The notes: a model not told the origin generated them from the letters alone. Counted from the stretch's first letter, positions 1 to 6,540 are shown. The stretch is 8,182 bases of DNA from an uncultured Oscillospiraceae bacterium (GCA_947630345.1 CANRHF010000085.1:1-8182); one strand, 5' to 3'. A program made the numbers and translations.

Positions 1-1
1 G

Positions 2-946
2 ACCGGGGCCCTGTCCGCTATGACGGGGGGCATTACCGTGGGGAATCTGACCAGCTTTCTCAGCTATGCCAACCAGTATACCAAGCCCTTTAACGAGATC
101 TCCGGGGTGGTGGCGGAGCTGCAAAACTCCCTGGCCTGCGCCGGCCGGGTATTCCAGCTGATCGAGGCCCCCGCCATGGACCCGGACCCCGTGGAACCCG
201 CCCGCCCGGAGAAATTCTCCGGCGGGGTGGAGATCCGGGACCTGGAATTTTCCTATACGCCGGAAAAGCCCTTGATCCGGGATTTCTCCCTCTCGGTCCG
301 CCCCGGCCAGCGGGTGGCCATCGTTGGCCCCACAGGCTGCGGCAAAACCACCTTTATCAACCTTTTGATGCGTTTCTACGATCCCCAGGGAGGCAGGATC
401 CTTTTAGACGGAGTGGACACCCAGACCATGAGCCGCCGGGCCCTGCGGCGGAGCGTGGGCATGGTCCTCCAGGACACCTGGCTCCAGTCCGGCACCGTGG
501 CGGAGAATATCGCCATGGGCAAGCCGGAGGCCACCCGGGCGGAGATTATCGCCGCGGCCAAGCAGGCCCACGCCCACGGCTTTATCCGGCGGCTGCCCCA
601 GGGCTACGATACCCCCATCGGGGAGAGCGGCGGCGCCCTGTCCCAGGGCCAGAAGCAGCTGCTGTGCATCGCCCGGGTGATGCTCTGCCTGCCGCCCATG
701 CTGTTCCTGGACGAGGCCACCTCCTCCATCGATACTCGGACGGAACTGCAGGTCCAGCGGGCCTTCGACGCCATGATGGCGGGCCGCACCAGCTTTATCG
801 TGGCCCACCGGCTGTCCACTATCCGGGAGGCGGACATCATCCTGGTCATGAAGGACGGCCAGATCATCGAGCAAGGCCGCCATGAGGAACTGCTGCGAAA
901 GGGCGGGTTCTACTTTGAACTCTACAACAGCCAATTCGCCCATTAA
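2..946 (+). CDS. ABC exporter ATPase/permease, C-terminal part (heterodimer-type subunit)
   Basis: The reading frame is open from base 2, so the gene starts upstream of the window; 314 codons are visible. It encodes the end of the transmembrane domain (about residues 1-50 of the fragment) and a complete nucleotide-binding domain: A-loop Tyr85, Walker A GPTGCGKTT at 109-117, Q-loop Gln157, signature LSQGQ at 213-217, Walker B LFLDE at 234-238, D-loop SSID at 241-244, and the switch His269 in IVAHRLSTI. The catalytic Glu238 is canonical but the signature is LSQGQ instead of LSGGQ. In heterodimeric exporters such as TM287/288, that pairing marks the subunit that carries the active Walker B and gives its altered signature to the degenerate site. 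A partner half-transporter is therefore expected just upstream, outside the window. The likely role is ATP-driven export of drugs or lipids at the cytoplasmic membrane; the substrate cannot be read from the sequence. The gene ends directly before an intrinsic terminator. Confidence 0.93.
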   Translation, partial: TGALSAMTGGITVGNLTSFLSYANQYTKPFNEISGVVAELQNSLACAGRVFQLIEAPAMDPDPVEPARPEKFSGGVEIRDLEFSYTPEKPLIRDFSLSVRPGQRVAIVGPTGCGKTTFINLLMRFYDPQGGRILLDGVDTQTMSRRALRRSVGMVLQDTWLQSGTVAENIAMGKPEATRAEIIAAAKQAHAHGFIRRLPQGYDTPIGESGGALSQGQKQLLCIARVMLCLPPMLFLDEATSSIDTRTELQVQRAFDAMMAGRTSFIVAHRLSTIREADIILVMKDGQIIEQGRHEELLRKGGFYFELYNSQFAH

Positions 947-949
947 ATT

Positions 950-987
950 TTTTAGCCCGGCAGAACTCCCCGCCGGGCTAAAATTTT
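950..987 (+). terminator. Intrinsic terminator of the ABC exporter gene
   Basis: A 12-bp perfect inverted repeat (TTTTAGCCCGGC at 950-961 and its complement at 972-983) encloses a 10-nt loop and is followed by TTTT at 984-987. It begins four bases after the TAA stop of the ABC gene. The symmetric A/T flanks could also stop transcripts arriving from the minus-strand regulator gene, although the T-run on that side is poorer. Confidence 0.85.
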
Positions 988-996
988 AGAAACACA

Positions 997-1069
997 CCGC
1001 CGATACCGGGCCGGGCGCAAGGGAAGCGATATTAGACATCCCCGTGCGTATTGTCAGCGGCCACCGGCC
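997..1069. repeat. 100-bp-period direct repeat, copy A (decayed duplicate of the XRE gene tail)
   Basis: This block matches 1097-1169 at an offset of exactly 100 bp, with 8 mismatches in 73 positions by my manual count. Read on the minus strand it still contains an open tail in the same frame, PVAADNTHGDV followed by TAA, against PVAADNAHGDV and TAA in the real gene, plus about 35 bp of matching 3' flank. Homology stops at about 1069/1169. The 27 bases between the copies (1070-1096) do not match and hold only a short extra CGATACC. The copy lacks the rest of the gene and is not expected to be translated. It fills most of the gap between the ABC terminator and the XRE stop codon. Confidence 0.85.
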
Positions 1070-1096
1070 AATAACAGCCGGAACGATACCGCCCCG

Positions 1097-1169
1097 CCGC
1101 CGATACCGGGCAGAGCGCAAGGGAAACGAGTTTAGACATCCCCGTGCGCATTGTCCGCGGCCACTGGCC
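1097..1169. repeat. 100-bp-period direct repeat, copy B (includes the real 3' end of the XRE gene)
   Basis: This is the partner of 997-1069. It covers about 35 bp of 3' flank, the TAA stop (1132-1134 on the minus strand) and the last dozen codons of the XRE-family gene. Its gene-side end coincides with a 7-bp perfect inverted repeat around one base, GCGGCCA-C-TGGCCGC at 1157-1171. Copy A keeps the inverted repeat only in shortened form (GGCC-ACC-GGCC). Confidence 0.85.
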
Positions 1170-1668
1170 GCCCGTCGAAGGAATGGGCCTCCACATAGCT
1201 CATCATCTGATTCCGCCGCCAGGCGATCCCGCCCAGGCCCAGAAGGGTGACGAGGACGATCCAGCCCGTGCCGCTGTCCCGGATCCATAGAAAACCAATT
1301 GCCAAGAAATAGAGAGCGCCCAGCAGAAGATTGGAAAGGAAATGCTCCTTCTTCCACTTTTCCGTGAAGTACGCCACCCGATCCTTGTAGGTAAAGGCGC
1401 TTTCCCGCAGGGCGGACTTGATGGCCTCCTCCGCGGCGGCGGGAAAGTCCTTCTCGTCCAAAGCCCGGCCCGCTAAAAGCTCGTTGATGGTGAGCCCGTA
1501 GAGCTTGCTCAGCGCCTCCAGCATCTCCACCGGCGGCAAATAAGTGCCTGTCTCCCACCGGGAGACCGTTTTTCCACTGACTCCTAGCGTCTCCCCCAGA
1601 GCCTCTTGAGTCATGCCCCGGTCCTTCCGCAGCTTGGCCAAAAACGCGCCGATGACCTTTAGATCCAT
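1132..1668 (-). CDS. XRE-family transcriptional regulator with two C-terminal membrane segments
   Basis: The product has 178 aa. Residues about 8-61 form a Cro/C1-type helix-turn-helix: LRKDRGMTQEALGETLGVSG, then KTVSRWETG and an LSKLYGLTINELL helix. A charged linker of about 50 residues follows, then two predicted membrane helices (about 112-129 and 135-151) and a short hydrophilic tail. The layout of N-terminal HTH plus one or two TM helices is common in Firmicutes. Membrane tethering suggests a regulator that responds to membrane or envelope state, but the target is unknown. The ATG at 1668 is chosen because GGAGG lies 7 bases upstream (1676-1680) and the HTH begins at once; the frame stays open further upstream but runs into the preceding gene. 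The gene has its own promoter (1690-1718). The neighbouring ABC exporter is a possible target, by proximity only. The last dozen codons lie in the 100-bp-period repeat. Confidence 0.9.
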   Translation of the reverse strand: MDLKVIGAFLAKLRKDRGMTQEALGETLGVSGKTVSRWETGTYLPPVEMLEALSKLYGLTINELLAGRALDEKDFPAAAEEAIKSALRESAFTYKDRVAYFTEKWKKEHFLSNLLLGALYFLAIGFLWIRDSGTGWIVLVTLLGLGGIAWRRNQMMSYVEAHSFDGRPVAADNAHGDV

Positions 1669-1689
1669 AATAACGCCTCCTTTTTTAAT

Positions 1690-1718
1690 AGGATAGCAGA
1701 AAAAGGGAAAAAAGTCTT
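1690..1718 (-). promoter_or_regulatory. Putative sigma-A promoter of the XRE gene (extended -10)
   Basis: On the minus strand, TGCTATCCT (1698-1690) is an extended -10, identical to that of the second rRNA-type promoter at the end of this window. A weak -35, AAGACT (1718-1713), lies 17 bp upstream. The start site would be about 7 bp past the -10, leaving a leader of fewer than 20 bases that carries the GGAGG ribosome binding site. The extended -10 probably compensates for the poor -35. Confidence 0.6.
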
Positions 1719-1734
1719 CCCCATAAACAGCGAA

Positions 1735-1761
1735 TCCCGGCTGCCTGTTGGACAGCCGGGA
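1735..1761 (-). terminator. Hairpin after the cysteine desulfurase gene, possible terminator
   Basis: A 9-bp perfect GC-rich stem (TCCCGGCTG at 1735-1743 with its complement at 1753-1761) and a 9-nt loop begin 4 bases past the stop codon of the cysteine desulfurase gene. Position and stability suggest it ends the mnmE operon. However, the sequence after the stem on the minus strand (TTCGCTGTTTATG) is not a proper T-run, so it may be leaky or serve mainly to protect the mRNA 3' end. Confidence 0.45.
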
Positions 1762-1765
1762 AAAA

Positions 1766-2893
1766 TTAACGGTTTTTCCAGGCCAGAACGCCCTTGACGC
1801 CCTCCACCAGCGCTTCCATCTCCGCCTGGGTGGTCTCCCGACTGAGAGAGACCCGGAAGGCCCCGTCCACCGTCGCCGGCGGCAGGCCCATGGCCGAGAG
1901 GACGTGGCTCCGGTGCCCCTTTGCGCAGGCGGAGCCGGCGGAGACACAAATGCCCCGCTCTTGCAGCAGATTGATGGTGTTCTGGACAGGCACCCCGGGA
2001 ATGGAGAGACTTAAAATGTGAGGCGCGTCATGAGCCCCCAGAATCTGGACCCCTTTAAGTTTACATAACTCTCCAATAGCCCATTCCAGTAGCCCCCGCT
2101 CCCGCTGAGAATCCGCCCGAAAGGTCTCGGACACCGCCTTGCAGGCGGCGCCGAAGCCGAAAAGGGCAGGGGTGGCCTCGGTGCCGCTGCGGAAGCCTCC
2201 CTCCTGACCGCCTCCTTGGAGCAGCGGCGGAAAGAACCCCAGCCGGGGGCTGATGTACAGCGCCCCCGCCCCCTTGGGGCCATGGATTTTGTGGGAGGAG
2301 ACGGTGATCAGATCCGCCCCCAGGGTTTTAGCCTGAAAGGGGACCTTCAAAAAGCCCTGCACGGCGTCGGTGTGGAAAACCGCCTCGGGGCAGCGGCGGT
2401 GGACCATGCGGGCCATCTGGGAAACGGGCATCACGGCCCCGGTCTCGTTGTTCACCAGCATCACGGACACCAGAATGGTGTCCGCCCGCAGTGCGCGCTC
2501 CAGCGCTTCCACAGAGACCCGGCCCAGGGCGTCGGGGGAAAGATAGGTCACTTCAAAGCCCCGGCTCTCCAATTCCTTGGCGCAGTTCAGCGCCGCCGGA
2601 TGCTCCACGGCGGTGGTGATGATGTGTTTTCCCCGCTTGCCCAGCTTTTGAGCGGTGCCGAAAAAGGCCCAGTTGTCCGCCTCGGTGCCGCCGGAGGTGA
2701 AGAACACCCGCCCCGGCTCCCCGCCCAGGGCGGCGGCCACCTGGCTCCGGGCGGCACGGAGGGCCCGGGCGGACCGGATGCCAAAGTCGTAGAGGGCGCT
2801 GGGGTTTCCCCAGTCCTCCGTCATGGCCCGGCTCACCGCCTCCACCGCCTGGGGACAGGGCCGGGTGGTGGCGGAATTGTCTAAATAGATCAT
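1766..2893 (-). CDS. Cysteine desulfurase (NifS/IscS family)
   Basis: This PLP enzyme converts L-cysteine to alanine and passes the sulfur as an enzyme-bound persulfide to thiolation or Fe-S assembly pathways in the cytoplasm. The product has 375 aa, close to the usual 370-400. It opens with the typical MIYLDNSATT. Key residues are visible: His98 in AVEHPAALN (cofactor stacking), Asp176 in FHTDAVQG, the Schiff-base Lys202 in SSHKIHGPKG, the GGGQEGGFRSGTEATP segment at 227-242, and the catalytic Cys323 in AGSACAKGH. The active-site loop is short compared with E. coli IscS. ATG at 2893 is chosen because it yields the family-typical N-terminus; a GTG at 2902, overlapping the mnmE stop as GTGA, would add three residues, and neither start has a strong SD. 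It directly follows mnmE, so it may feed MnmA for tRNA 2-thiouridine, as YrvO does beside mnmA in Bacillus. No scaffold gene (IscU, SufU) is adjacent in the window. The tRNA role is inferred from context. Confidence 0.95.
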   Translation of the reverse strand: MIYLDNSATTRPCPQAVEAVSRAMTEDWGNPSALYDFGIRSARALRAARSQVAAALGGEPGRVFFTSGGTEADNWAFFGTAQKLGKRGKHIITTAVEHPAALNCAKELESRGFEVTYLSPDALGRVSVEALERALRADTILVSVMLVNNETGAVMPVSQMARMVHRRCPEAVFHTDAVQGFLKVPFQAKTLGADLITVSSHKIHGPKGAGALYISPRLGFFPPLLQGGGQEGGFRSGTEATPALFGFGAACKAVSETFRADSQRERGLLEWAIGELCKLKGVQILGAHDAPHILSLSIPGVPVQNTINLLQERGICVSAGSACAKGHRSHVLSAMGLPPATVDGAFRVSLSRETTQAEMEALVEGVKGVLAWKNR

Positions 2894-2898
2894 AGCAC

Positions 2899-4254
2899 TC
2901 ACTTTCCCACGCAGAAGCGTTCAAAAATCCTGGCGGTGATGTCCTCCCGGACGGTGGCGCCGGTGACTTCGCCCATGGCCTCCATGGCCTCCTCCACATC
3001 GGTCAGCACCGCGTCCGGGGTCAGGTCCAGGGCTTCCAGTGCCCGGCCCAGAGCCGCCTCCGCCCGGCGGATGGCGTCAAACTGCCGGGGGTTGGTTAGA
3101 ATGGAACCGTCCACAGGGGCGCCGCCCCCGAACAGCTCCTCCACAGCCCGGGAAAAATCCTCCAATCCGGCGCCGGTACGGGCGCTGACGGAGAAGACCA
3201 AGGGGAATGGCAGTTCCTTTGGCTCTACCGCCTGGGGGAGGTCCGCCTTGTTGATCAGGCCAACGGACCTGGGGGCGGCAAGACACAGCGCCATGGCCGC
3301 CCGGTCCTCGGCTGTCAGAGGCTGTGCGCCGTCGCAGACGAAAATGGCCAGCTCCGCACCCTCCGCCGCCGCTTTCGACCGCTCCACCCCCAGCTTTTCC
3401 AGAGGATCGGCGGTGGATCGGATTCCGGCGGTGTCTGTCAGCCGCAGACGGAGGGAGCCCAACAGCACGCTTTCCTCCACCGTGTCCCGGGTGGTGCCGG
3501 GAATGTCCGTGACGATCACCCGGTCAAACCCCGCCAGGGCGTTGAGCAGGCTGGATTTGCCCACGTTGGGCCGCCCTACCAGAGCGGCGGAGACGCCGTT
3601 TTTCAGCACCCGGCCCCGTTCATAGGTTGCCAGCAGCTTTTGGAGGCGTCCCCGGCAGGATTCCAGCGTTTCGGCGTAGGCGGGGAGGGAAAATTCGTCG
3701 ATCTCCTCATCGGGATAGTCCAGGACCGCGTGAAAGTGGCTGCAAAGATCTATCAGCTGCTGATAAACGGGGGCCAGCCGCCTTTGCAGAACACCCTCCA
3801 CCTGCCCGGCGGCGTTGACGGCGGCGTCCGGGGTCTCCGCGTCGATGAGATCCATCACCGCCTCCGCCTGGGTCAGCCCCATGCGCCCGTTGAGGAAGGC
3901 CCGCTTGGTAAATTCCCCCCGTTGGGCGGGCCGGGCTCCGGCCCGGTACAGTGCCTCCAGCCCCGCCGCCAGAACGGCGGGCGCGCCATGGCACTGGATT
4001 TCTGCCCCGTCCTCGCCGGTGTAGCTGTTGGGCGCCTGGAACCGCACCGCCACGCACTGATCAATGGGGCGTCCCCGGCTGTCCAGCAGGGTCCCCAGGA
4101 TCAGCTTCCGCGTCGGCGCCTGGGAGAAGGGGATGCCGTTTTTGGCATGGAATACCTTCTCCACCGCCTGAGCGCAGCCCTCGCCGGACAGCCGCAGGAT
4201 GCCGATGGCGGTGCGCTGGGAACCGGTGGAGACTGCGGCGATCAAATGGGCCAT
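2899..4254 (-). CDS. mnmE: tRNA uridine-5-carboxymethylaminomethyl modification GTPase MnmE (TrmE)
   Basis: MnmE works with MnmG to install the carboxymethylaminomethyl (or aminomethyl) group on C5 of wobble U34 in certain tRNAs, using a folate one-carbon unit and GTP hydrolysis. The product has 451 aa, normal for the family. The N-terminal folate-binding domain (about 1-120) contains RGEFTKRAFLNGRMGLTQAE at 112-131. The helical domain is split around an inserted G domain with G1 GRPNVGKSS (227-235), G2 PGTTRDTVEE (252-261), G3 DTAG (274-277), G4 NKAD (335-338) and G5 SAR (357-359). The C-terminus is FCVGK, with the conserved Cys448 of the C-[IVL]-G-K motif. ATG at 4254 is preferred over one 24 bases upstream because GGGAGGA sits 7 bases before it and MAHLIAAVSTG is the expected start. 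It overlaps the upstream gene by 13 bases and ends a few bases before the cysteine desulfurase, implying one transcript. All key motifs are intact. Confidence 0.98.
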   Translation of the reverse strand: MAHLIAAVSTGSQRTAIGILRLSGEGCAQAVEKVFHAKNGIPFSQAPTRKLILGTLLDSRGRPIDQCVAVRFQAPNSYTGEDGAEIQCHGAPAVLAAGLEALYRAGARPAQRGEFTKRAFLNGRMGLTQAEAVMDLIDAETPDAAVNAAGQVEGVLQRRLAPVYQQLIDLCSHFHAVLDYPDEEIDEFSLPAYAETLESCRGRLQKLLATYERGRVLKNGVSAALVGRPNVGKSSLLNALAGFDRVIVTDIPGTTRDTVEESVLLGSLRLRLTDTAGIRSTADPLEKLGVERSKAAAEGAELAIFVCDGAQPLTAEDRAAMALCLAAPRSVGLINKADLPQAVEPKELPFPLVFSVSARTGAGLEDFSRAVEELFGGGAPVDGSILTNPRQFDAIRRAEAALGRALEALDLTPDAVLTDVEEAMEAMGEVTGATVREDITARIFERFCVGK

Positions 4255-4970
4255 GGCAGATCCTCCCGGCTGTTCCACACCATCCGAATGGCGACGTCCT
4301 TCCCCAAAGGAAGGGCTTTTTCCGCCCCGTCCGCTTGGAAGCCGTAATTCTCAAAAAACCCGACGGCGGAGCGGTTTTCCTTCGACGTCCAGACGGTCAC
4401 GCCCAGGCCGGGGAGCAGCTCCCGGAAGGCGGCGTCCAGCAGCCCTTTTCCGATGCCCAGTCCTTGGGCGCATTTCAATATATATATGGAGTAAATTTCC
4501 CCAAAGCCCTTCCGGTCTTCGTCCCGGGAAGCTCCATAGCTACAGAGGCCCACGATTTTTCCTCCCAGCTCCGCCACAAATGCCCTTCCCGGATCAGTCT
4601 CTTGCAGTGAGGCGAAGGGCAGGTCCTCCATTTGAGCGGCGTCCTCCGGCTCCAGTGGTCGGATCAGAGGCTCTTCCAGGGCCTCCACCAGAAAGCTCAC
4701 CGGCCGGAACCCATCGTTGCAGGAGACCATGGCGGAGGCGGGATCTTTCATCCAGCCGTCGTAAAGCCCGGCAGCCCCGTTGCCCAAGGCCATGACGAAG
4801 GGGGAGAGGGTGGCCCAGGCGCTGTCGCACAGTCCCGCAGGCTGCCGGCCCCGGGTGTAGAAAACCTGACCCTGGGTCAAGTCGCAGGGATGAGGCTGGG
4901 GATTTTCATATTGGGCCGAAAGATCGGCGTAATTTGCCATCCGCTTGACGGAAAGGCGGCAAATTTTCAT
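4242..4970 (-). CDS. TIGR04076 domain fused to a GNAT N-acetyltransferase
   Basis: The product has 242 aa in two parts. Residues about 1-97 resemble the small clostridial TIGR04076 family of unknown function: the cysteines occur in the family contexts HPC29DLTQGQVFY, GLC48DSAW and SC84NDGFRPV, and W73 lies in DGWMKDP. Residues about 100-232 form a GNAT fold: acetyl-CoA loop QGLGIGKGLL at 169-178 after the beta-strand IYSIYIL, and the C-terminal NRSAVGFFENYGF at 199-211. GNAT enzymes transfer acetyl from acetyl-CoA to an amine, but the substrate cannot be told. The three spaced cysteines suggest metal or redox chemistry, which is inference. The ATG has a full AAGGAGGT 6 bases upstream. It is the first gene of the operon, overlaps mnmE by 13 bases and has an extended -10 promoter only about 20 bases upstream. 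The frame is open across both domains with no internal ribosome binding site noticed at the junction, so it looks like a genuine fusion. The GNAT call is firm; the TIGR04076 call is from memory of the family pattern. Confidence 0.85.
   Translation of the reverse strand: MKICRLSVKRMANYADLSAQYENPQPHPCDLTQGQVFYTRGRQPAGLCDSAWATLSPFVMALGNGAAGLYDGWMKDPASAMVSCNDGFRPVSFLVEALEEPLIRPLEPEDAAQMEDLPFASLQETDPGRAFVAELGGKIVGLCSYGASRDEDRKGFGEIYSIYILKCAQGLGIGKGLLDAAFRELLPGLGVTVWTSKENRSAVGFFENYGFQADGAEKALPLGKDVAIRMVWNSREDLPWPI
4261..4267 (-). promoter_or_regulatory. Ribosome binding site that fixes the mnmE start
   Basis: GGGAGGA (minus strand, 4267-4261) lies inside the last codons of the upstream fusion gene, centred about 9 bases before the ATG at 4254. 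It decides against the in-frame ATG at 4278, which would add eight unconserved residues. It also indicates that mnmE is translated by coupling or re-initiation at the end of the upstream frame. Confidence 0.8.
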
Positions 4971-4991
4971 ATCCAGACCTCCTTTTCCGCT

Positions 4992-5020
4992 ATCATACCA
5001 TTTTCCAGGGAAAAAAGCAA
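4992..5020 (-). promoter_or_regulatory. Putative sigma-A promoter of the TIGR04076-GNAT / mnmE / cysteine desulfurase operon
   Basis: On the minus strand TGG-TATGAT (5000-4992) is an extended -10 with a 5/6 hexamer match. TTGCTT (5020-5015) lies 17 bp upstream as a partial -35 (TTG conserved). Transcription would start near 4985, directly before the AAGGAGGT at 4984-4977, giving a very short leader. It lies in the 112-bp divergent region shared with the germination operon. Confidence 0.65.
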
Positions 5021-5082
5021 TCGTGTTTCATAATTCCGCCGGTTCCGGGAAAACTTTTCAGGAAAGAAAGAGGGGAAGAAAA

Positions 5083-6540
5083 ATGGAACAGCCCACGCCC
5101 CGGCCGGATCCAGCCTATCCGGGGGAGATGAACGATGAAAATATCCGCGCCATTTTTGAAGGAGCCGGGGATTTTGTGCCCCGGTTGCTTCAGTGCGGAA
5201 AGTGGACCCTTTACGCCTACGCCATCGACGGCCTGGTGTCCGGCGGGGACATCTCTGAGTATGTCCTCAAGCCCATCGCGGAAATTTTGGAGGCGGAGAG
5301 CCTTCAGGACCTCTACGAAAAGGCCCTCCGGGGCGCGGTGTACAACGCCGTTGCTGACCCCTGCAAGGATTTGGACACCGTGGCCCTCAAGCTGGTCAAC
5401 GGCTTCTGTGTGGTGCTGTTCCCCGGCGTGGGGGCCATCGCCTTTGAGGTCAAGACCGGGGAAAAGCGGGGACCCTCCGCTCCCGAGGTGGAGAACACCG
5501 TCAAGGGCCCCAAGGACGCCTTTGTGGAGACGGTGCGTTCCAATACCAGCCTGGTCCGCCGCCATCTCCGCTCCCCGGATCTGCGGCTCTACGAGACCAA
5601 GGTGGGCCGCCGGAGCCTGACCAACGTGACGGTGGTCTCCTTAAAGGGCGTCACCAATCCCGAACTGGTGGAGCGGATGAAGACCCGGCTGGATGAGATT
5701 GACGTGGACGGCTTTTTGTCCCCGGCCGCGGTGGAGGAGTACGTCAGCGGTTCCCGCCCCACGGCTTTCCCCCTTTTGCAGTACACCGAGCGGACGGACA
5801 CCTTCTGCCAGGGGATTTTGGAGGGCCGGGTGGGCCTGATCGTGGACGGCCTGCCCCTGGGCTACCTGGCCCCGGTGGACCTGGGGTATTTCATGTCCAG
5901 CGGGGAGGACCGGGGGGTGGACTTTGTCTCTGCCTCCTGCATCCGGGTTCTGCGCTATTGCGCGCTGCTGCTGGGGCTGCTGCTGCCCGGGCTGTTTATT
6001 GCCATGGCTACCTTCCACCAGGAGATGCTGCCGCTGCCCCTGCTCCGGGCGATCATCGAGAGCAAGGAGTCCGTGCCCTTCTCCACGGCGGTGGAGGTGC
6101 TGGGACTGCTCATCGCCTTTGAGCTGCTGCAGGAGTCGGGCATCCATCTGCCCCAGGCCATCGGCCAGTCGGTCTCCATTATCGGCGGCATCGTGGTGGG
6201 CACGGCGGCGGTGGAGGCCAAGCTCATCTCTCCGGCGGCGCTGATCGCGGTCAGCGTGGCGGGGATCTGCGGCTTTGTCCAGCCCAACCGGGATCTGGCG
6301 GAGGCGGTGCGGCTGTGGCGGTTTGCCCTGGCGGTGCTGGGGGCTCTGGCGGGCCTTTTCGGCGTGACGGTGGGGCTGATCGGCCTGGTCATTCACCTAT
6401 CCGGCTTGACCAGCCTGGGCGTGGCCTACCTGGCGCCCTTTTCCAATGTGAAAAACGCCTCCATTCTCCGCCCCCGGCTGGACCGGAACAAGCAACGCAA
6501 CCCAGATCTGAACCCCCAGGACGGGAGGAATCAACGATGA
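5083..6540 (+). CDS. gerAA: GerA-family spore germinant receptor, A subunit
   Basis: This is the A subunit of a nutrient germinant receptor in the spore inner membrane; with B and C subunits it senses nutrients and triggers germination. The product has 485 aa, normal for the family. The hydrophilic N-terminal half contains the hallmark KGPKDAFVETVRSNTSLVRR (141-160) and DGLPLGYLAPVDLGYFMSSG (255-274). The C-terminal half is hydrophobic, with helices at about 288-311, 363-379, 383-399 and 413-438, an amphipathic LLIAFELLQESG stretch, the conserved LPQAIGQSVSIIGGIVVG (356-373), and APFS (451-454) before a basic tail. Translation starts at ATG 5083 because AGGGGA lies 6 bases upstream; the frame runs open further 5' without an SD and across the divergent promoter. 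The stop overlaps the next start as ATGA. SpoVAF is a homologue, but no spoVA genes are in view. Forespore sigma-G control is expected for such operons, but I could not define its promoter. Confidence 0.93.
   Translation: MEQPTPRPDPAYPGEMNDENIRAIFEGAGDFVPRLLQCGKWTLYAYAIDGLVSGGDISEYVLKPIAEILEAESLQDLYEKALRGAVYNAVADPCKDLDTVALKLVNGFCVVLFPGVGAIAFEVKTGEKRGPSAPEVENTVKGPKDAFVETVRSNTSLVRRHLRSPDLRLYETKVGRRSLTNVTVVSLKGVTNPELVERMKTRLDEIDVDGFLSPAAVEEYVSGSRPTAFPLLQYTERTDTFCQGILEGRVGLIVDGLPLGYLAPVDLGYFMSSGEDRGVDFVSASCIRVLRYCALLLGLLLPGLFIAMATFHQEMLPLPLLRAIIESKESVPFSTAVEVLGLLIAFELLQESGIHLPQAIGQSVSIIGGIVVGTAAVEAKLISPAALIAVSVAGICGFVQPNRDLAEAVRLWRFALAVLGALAGLFGVTVGLIGLVIHLSGLTSLGVAYLAPFSNVKNASILRPRLDRNKQRNPDLNPQDGRNQR

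Noticed and set aside
997..1171. Possible CRISPR array or phage attachment site from the 73-bp repeats
   Set aside because: There are only two copies, they are imperfect and too long for CRISPR repeats, the spacer is 27 bp with no third unit, and no integrase or cas gene is nearby.
986..1558. Long minus-strand frame of 190 codons across the repeat and the XRE gene
   Set aside because: It is an off-frame shadow of the XRE gene in GC-rich DNA, rich in G, R and A, with no SD or recognisable domain.
2216..2884. Plus-strand 222-codon open frame opposite the cysteine desulfurase gene
   Set aside because: It is the antisense of a clear enzyme, with a composition dominated by G, H, R and P and no domain; typical of GC-rich antisense frames.
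5029..5035. CATAATT as a forespore (sigma-G) -10 for the germination operon
   Set aside because: The hexamer-like match is fair, but I found no acceptable -35 (GnATA-type) 17-18 bp upstream, so it is not reported as a promoter.
4945..5082. N-terminal extension of the GerA subunit (start at 4945)
   Set aside because: It would begin inside the divergent fusion gene and cross its promoter, has no ribosome binding site and no family-like sequence. ATG 5083 has AGGGGA at good spacing.
5641..6396. Minus-strand 251-codon open frame opposite the GerA gene
   Set aside because: The Q/H/R-rich sequence is the antisense of a conserved membrane protein. No promoter or SD was seen.
6315..6536. The frame of the small exported protein stays open upstream, allowing a 232-aa product
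   Set aside because: The extension lies in a different frame of the conserved GerA membrane domain. The ATG at 6537 has GGGAGGA 7 bases upstream and a clean signal peptide, so the extension is a shadow.
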